This document shows, one piece after another, positions 59,403-64,000 of a DNA stretch of 64,000 nt. The stretch is from Karstenula rhodostoma CBS 690.94 (Eukaryota > Ascomycota > Dothideomycetes > Pleosporales > Didymosphaeriaceae): the NCBI GenBank assembly GCA_010093485.1, contig MU001514.1:230357-294356 (forward strand), read 5' to 3'. The notes beneath the pieces are model-generated. The model saw only the letters and a list, made by a program, of their open reading frames with translations. It was not told the origin of the DNA and made no database searches. The translations under genes and the position numbers were made by a program. Every line of letters begins with the position of its first letter. The stretch's first letter is position 1.

Positions 59403-60696
59403 TACGCCTCGCGGCACTGCACTGCACGGAGTTTTGGCAGCATTGTTTGGGTTTTCTTCTTGAGCCAGCGAGCGTTTTATATGTTGGGGATAGAAAGGTG
59501 TCGGATTACGGTGCCGTAACGCCTACAGGCTAACGAGCTGATGATTTCTGGTTGCAAATTCTCCCATAGACTTTCTTATCGTCGGACCCGATCATACCCG
59601 CGGACCTATCTACCGCAGTTCTGTATCACCACCGCTTCTTCTTGTGTTGCTATTTCTCTTCAACTACCTGGGTAGCTGCTTATTGGCAGCGTGCACATAC
59701 TAGCTCAGCGCGTAATCAAGAACTCTCCGCCTAAATTTTCACCCTTACTTGGTCATTACGAAATGGAAAACAGTGACGTGCTTTGGATGCCAAGTGAGGT
59801 GAGGTAACAACAGGGTCGCACGCAAGGACTACCGAGCGAGCGGGTGAAATGCGGGACTCGCAGCGAAACTTCTTCCGCTTCTAGCTCGCGGACTCCCCCG
59901 TCGGTCGAGCACAAAACACGACTCCGCACTGTTCATTGTTCCCCAACCCGAGATGCAGCAAGGGAGGGGGCGGTGAAGGGCCACCCAGGGTACACAGCAT
60001 TCCAGCCCTTTGCGCAACCACACTTGTCTCTCAGCCGGTCAGGCGTCGATCACCCTACCTAGCCGCTCTCTCCGCAATCGCAGGCCCCGGTTTTTTCACG
60101 GCACTGGTGCAGGTACAAGTGTCATCATCAGTCAGGCCCGAAGCAGACAGGTATCGCGGTCCCCGCGGGTGCCCTCAAATGACCTGCCGAGTTCGGCACC
60201 GCACACCCCCTGACTGATTGTGCACCACGTCGTCGACCTGAGGCTCGGCACTGGTCGGGAGGTGGTGGAGGCTGTGGGTCCTTTTCTGGTGCGGCGCAGG
60301 CCAAAACGCGACGCCCGCAACCTACAGTGTAAAAGGGGGCGTCTGGGAAAAGTGAATGCACCCCAGACCCGACGCTCCACATTCATGCGTGGCCATGATG
60401 GCCCCTGCGGCTCTGTTTCGCAGGCTTCGCACGCCGTGCACCGCTCGCTGTACCCCGAGATAAGAGACGGCAAGTTTTCAACAGCCACAGCGCTATCGCA
60501 GCCAACGCGCGGTGCGGGACCGGTACAGGATGCGGAAAAACCAAGATACGAAAGAGTCATGGCTGACGTTCCCCACGAAAACGCTGTCCGGATCCCACAT
60601 GCTATTCTTATCGAGGCGGTACGTCGGACTCGTCAGCAGTGTTGCGCTGACTGTCATGGGCAGCCAATGTCAGCACGCAACGCCCATGTAACATGT

Positions 60697-60730
60697 CATA
60701 TCTCATCTCATCCCATCCCATCCCATCACA
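60697..60730. repeat. Pentanucleotide microsatellite (TCATC/TCCCA)
   Basis: CATATCTCATCTCATCCCAT followed by CCCATCCCATCACA: two TCTCA-type then about three TCCCA-type copies. Confidence 0.75.
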
Positions 60731-62930
60731 CAACCACGGGCGTCTCGTGTGCTGGGGCTGCTTCAGCACGCAACCAGCCAGCTCGGGTCACGATAGTGGC
60801 CACTGGGGCGTTGTGAGGGCGGGACGCTAGCAAAAGCACAAGCGCCTATCGATGGCGACATGTCTCATTTCCCGTTCGCGACACTTTTTCCGCCGCCTCC
60901 TCCTCGTCGAGGCGACGACTCACAAGATAGCAAACGATATCTCGATGCTCCAGGCTACGCTCCACACCTTATCGCAAGCGCAACAACGCCGACATGTTTC
61001 TAGCCTGGCGCAGCCAGTTCTAGCGGCTTGACGCGGTTCTAGCCTGACAGAACAAGGCGCCATGTGCGAGTGTGGGGTCTCCACAGTGGCCAGAGAAATC
61101 AAGCGTACCCCATCACCAACTCGTTTCCCGATAGCCGCGCACCATTCATCGTATCGCCATCAGCCATCTAATAGGAATATGTCATGCCCGAGATGAAACC
61201 GGCGCTTGTCGTTGCCCGCTGAAGGGAGAAGGAAGGCAAATGATTAGGTACCATCTGCTGCCGGCGGACGACTCAGCTGCTCATCGTCATGCCTCTCCGA
61301 GTCCCAGAGCCCTCTCCGTCACATGCTGTCAACGCCAACGCCAACGCCAATAGGCCAACTTCAGCGGTGCGCATTACGCAACAAGCATCAAACAAACCGT
61401 CGCCAGCTGTGCGGGAAGCCGACTGGAGCTCCAGGGCCGCGTCTCCGTCCGCGCCATCTCTTGCCAACAAACTCAACGGCAATCCCACCGAACATCTTGG
61501 ACTGTCTTGTTCCCCGCCCGCGCTGCCATCACGCAGAGCTAGGCTTCTTCCAAGGTTTCGAGATTCATTTACATGCATATGCACACAGCACCTACGCTCC
61601 ATCGCCTCAGAGTGCAGCATCGTGTCCTACTGGTCCATAAATACCAAACGTTGCCATACCAGGTCTCTGGTACTCGCTTCGTTGCGTGCGTCGATCTGTC
61701 GCTTGCGCAGCGGATAATATCGACTTCATCTAGAAGGTGCTTTGCTCCTTCGACTACATGTACGCAGGGCAGGCACGCTGCAGCCCTTCATCTATGTACA
61801 TTGGGCGCGAGGCACGCTAAGTCCCACGACCTGCATGCCGCGCATTCTTTACCGGTGCATCTGCTGCCATTGCATGTGCGCCTGAGAGGTTGTGATCGCA
61901 CCATCGATCCGATACATTTGAACGCGCCTGAACGTCATTGTCGAGGATAGTGTCCATTTTCCCTGCTTGACCGCTTGTTCTCTTGTCAGCATAACGTCAC
62001 TCTGGAGTCCTTGGTGTCCGTTTCCCCGTGGGAGTACCCCAATGCCTCGGCCGACTGAAAAGTGCACCAACGTCCTCAGTCGGCTATCCAGCATTCACGG
62101 ACGTGGCTTGACCTGGCGGGTGTGTTTCCTCTTTCATCATCATGGTTAGGCATGGAACGGCCCAAAACAACACCAGCGCTAAGATGGGTACGACTTCGCG
62201 AGTACGCCTCTCTGCTCAGATACATACAGCTCTGCGCGCGGCAACAAAAAGTGGGAATATAGCCGCGGTTGTTCATGAGTAGCAGCTGCCGACTAATGGT
62301 CACTCACCTGAGTAGATGTGACCCGCACCTTGAGAACAAGCCCACAAAAAGAAAAAAAGGATAAAACATACAACAGCGGGGATTCTCGCGCCCTCACGGA
62401 TCGCAATACTAGACCGCCGGTATCCTGCTTGAGTACCGCTGAGCGGACGGGAAGCGCTATGTTCAGGATCCAATGGTCGTATGTGGAAAACAGTGTCAAT
62501 CATAACGTACATGACGCTTGTGAAACGCCTGCAAGTCAAACCAGCACATGCTTTTCGGAGTAATGCAGCTCGCAATCCGAAGCTGCATCTTGCATTCGCA
62601 TGCCCGGTTGTTCAAGTAAGTTTAAGTTGCACGTGACCAGCCAGCCCTACACTCAGTGGCTCTTGTATCACTTCACAAGCACATTATAGTGTTTTGCTCG
62701 AGGTGCGATTAAAGGTACGGTGTTCCAAGCAATCTCCATAGCCACCGCCGCTCGGCGCTGCGATGTTCCAGAATATCCACGCGCTGTTCCTTTGCTACGC
62801 CGCAAAACCACTTCCAGCAAATCACCTACCTCGCCGTTCTTCCATACAGTAAATCCATCAATCGTACATATACACCGGAGCCCAATAATAACAGCACGTC
62901 AACACGCACCCCAATCAAGCACGCCGATCC

Positions 62931-63066
62931 GTGCGTCCTCTCCATGCGTCCTCTCCGTGCGTCCTCTCCGTGCGCCCTCTCCATGCGTCCTCTCCGTGCG
63001 TCCTCTCCATGCGTCCTCTCCATGCACGTCCTCTCCATGCACGTTCTCTCCATGCACGCCCTCTCC
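62931..63066. repeat. 13/15-bp minisatellite
   Basis: Seven tandem 13-bp units of the form (A/G)TGCGTCCTCTCC from 62931 to 63021, followed by three 15-bp units ATGCACGTCCTCTCC, with single-base variants, to 63066. The 15-bp form is the 13-bp unit with a CA insertion, so the array evolved in two steps. Confidence 0.92.
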
Positions 63067-64000
63067 CCAGCTCATATATCGCACAGCACTCCGTTTAGCC
63101 TCAGAGGAGCAAAGTACCATGTACCTCAATCACACATGCGTCGCCAGCGGCACAGCGCCCACGTTGGATAGATGAAAATGCCGACGCACGCTGCAACGGT
63201 GCGTCTTACGTGCGTCGGCGTCCGTCCGTTCCTGACCTCTTTCTTGTTGAGGCCGTCCTGCGCGCGAAACTGTCCGTAACGTCACCGCAACGTGCCAGCC
63301 TGTGAGATACTCGACAAAGTACCTGGCCGCTTTTCACATGCCAGTCCGCCTGCCCCCCCCTCCGGTCCGTCGCCTAACCTATCCCATCGTGAGACGTCGC
63401 GATAGGATGTATTGATTGCTCTCAACCTTCAGACTCCATGAATCCTGCCCCAATCTCCAGACGGCGCATCTCCGAAAGCGTACATACTTCCTGCGTTGCC
63501 CCGCCCAGGCACCTTTCCTATCGATACGAGAGTAGCGTAGCGACAACCCCCATCCATGCCTGCCGGCCCAGTGCGCAGGAATGGGCACGCATCCGCATCC
63601 CTCTCCCTGCCGCAGTTCGTATCGAGCCGAGCCGAGCCGTGCGCTGCGCAGCGCTGTGAGCGTTCTAGAGCATCGGCGCCGCGCAATACCGAGGGACGAG
63701 GGACGCGGTACCATTGCTGCGAAAACTCGCGGCGGGACTACTTCCGCCGAGGTAGCTGTGCGGTCCCTGACGCGGTTCGAACGTTCCGATACCCCAGCGC
63801 CGCAGGATTTCGCTGCTCGGTAAGTTGGGCGCGAGGGCAGATCAGGGGTCGGAATCTGGAGTAGACGTACCGGTACGAGATTGGGAAACGCACCCGGGTG
63901 GGTACTGTGTGAGGAGGTTCCCATTCTGTGCTTGTGTCGCGCAGATAGTCGTACGAAGGAGTCGAGGAGCTATTGCCCCTGAGAATCACGGAACAATATC

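Larger units (their letters stand above)
59403..64000. other. 4.6 kb without a recognised gene, downstream of creA
   Basis: Only short frames without domains or splice structure; the longest (60220-60816 and 61289-61717, both plus) are Arg/Ser/Pro-rich and look like chance. Contains a CATCC-type microsatellite (about 60697-60730) and a 13/15-bp minisatellite (62931-63066). The window ends within it, so a partial gene beyond the edge cannot be excluded. Confidence 0.5.

Noticed and set aside
62720..63175. 151-codon plus-strand frame with SPC repeats
   Set aside because: The repeats are simply the translated minisatellite; flanks have no protein features.

Overview
This is nuclear DNA from a filamentous ascomycete (Pezizomycotina), most likely a Dothideomycete. 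The evidence is the gene set (a CreA carbon-catabolite repressor, a FarA/CTF1-type Zn2Cys6 regulator, a CFEM secreted protein, two bZIP/DUF3425 regulators, ERG28) and the gene structure: many short spliceosomal introns (mostly 48-80 bp) with GTRNGT donors, CTRAC-like branch sites and YAG acceptors. Base composition looks balanced and no AT-rich, RIP-like blocks are visible. All multi-exon models below were spliced by hand so that phases join and lengths divide by three; none is backed by transcripts. No tRNA, rRNA, CRISPR array or intact transposon was recognised.

Layout. 0.1-8.7 kb: a secreted-type cytochrome b561 membrane protein, a large Q/P-rich protein with a conserved C-terminus, a WDR8/WRAP73 spindle-pole protein and a small Gly/Leu/Pro-rich protein. 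9.4-11.8 kb: two unrecognised small genes. 12.3-17.1 kb: a nine-exon ABCC (MRP-type) transporter. 17.7-26.7 kb is dense with housekeeping genes: a RanBP3/Yrb2-like Ran-binding protein, a Yip4/YIPF6-like Golgi protein, galactose-1-phosphate uridylyltransferase, ERG28, very-long-chain 3-ketoacyl-CoA reductase and ribosomal protein uS17/S11. 28.2-35.4 kb: a 2EXR/F-box-like protein whose start codon appears to be split by an intron, a decayed heme-thiolate peroxidase fragment and a long intronless Rad4/XPC. 35.5-42.9 kb is accessory in style: a bZIP divergent from an SDR, about 2.7 kb without a convincing gene, a second bZIP and a CFEM secreted protein. 43.8-50.2 kb: an RpiB-type isomerase, a small protein, the FarA/CTF1 regulator and a Nudix hydrolase. 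50.2-64 kb holds a single confident gene, creA, isolated in about 7.9 kb and 4.6 kb of sequence that carries minisatellites but no recognisable genes.

Functional themes. Several genes touch carbon and lipid use: glucose repression (creA), fatty-acid or cutin response (FarA/CTF1), galactose (GALT), sterols (ERG28), very-long-chain fatty acids (KAR) and pentose phosphates (RpiB-like). They are spread out and interleaved with unrelated genes, so I read this as ordinary synteny rather than a cluster. I see no convincing novel multi-gene system. The most unusual observations are gene-structure oddities (split ATG, 17-nt microexon, in-frame stop-free intron), the peroxidase relic and the long gene-free surroundings of creA.
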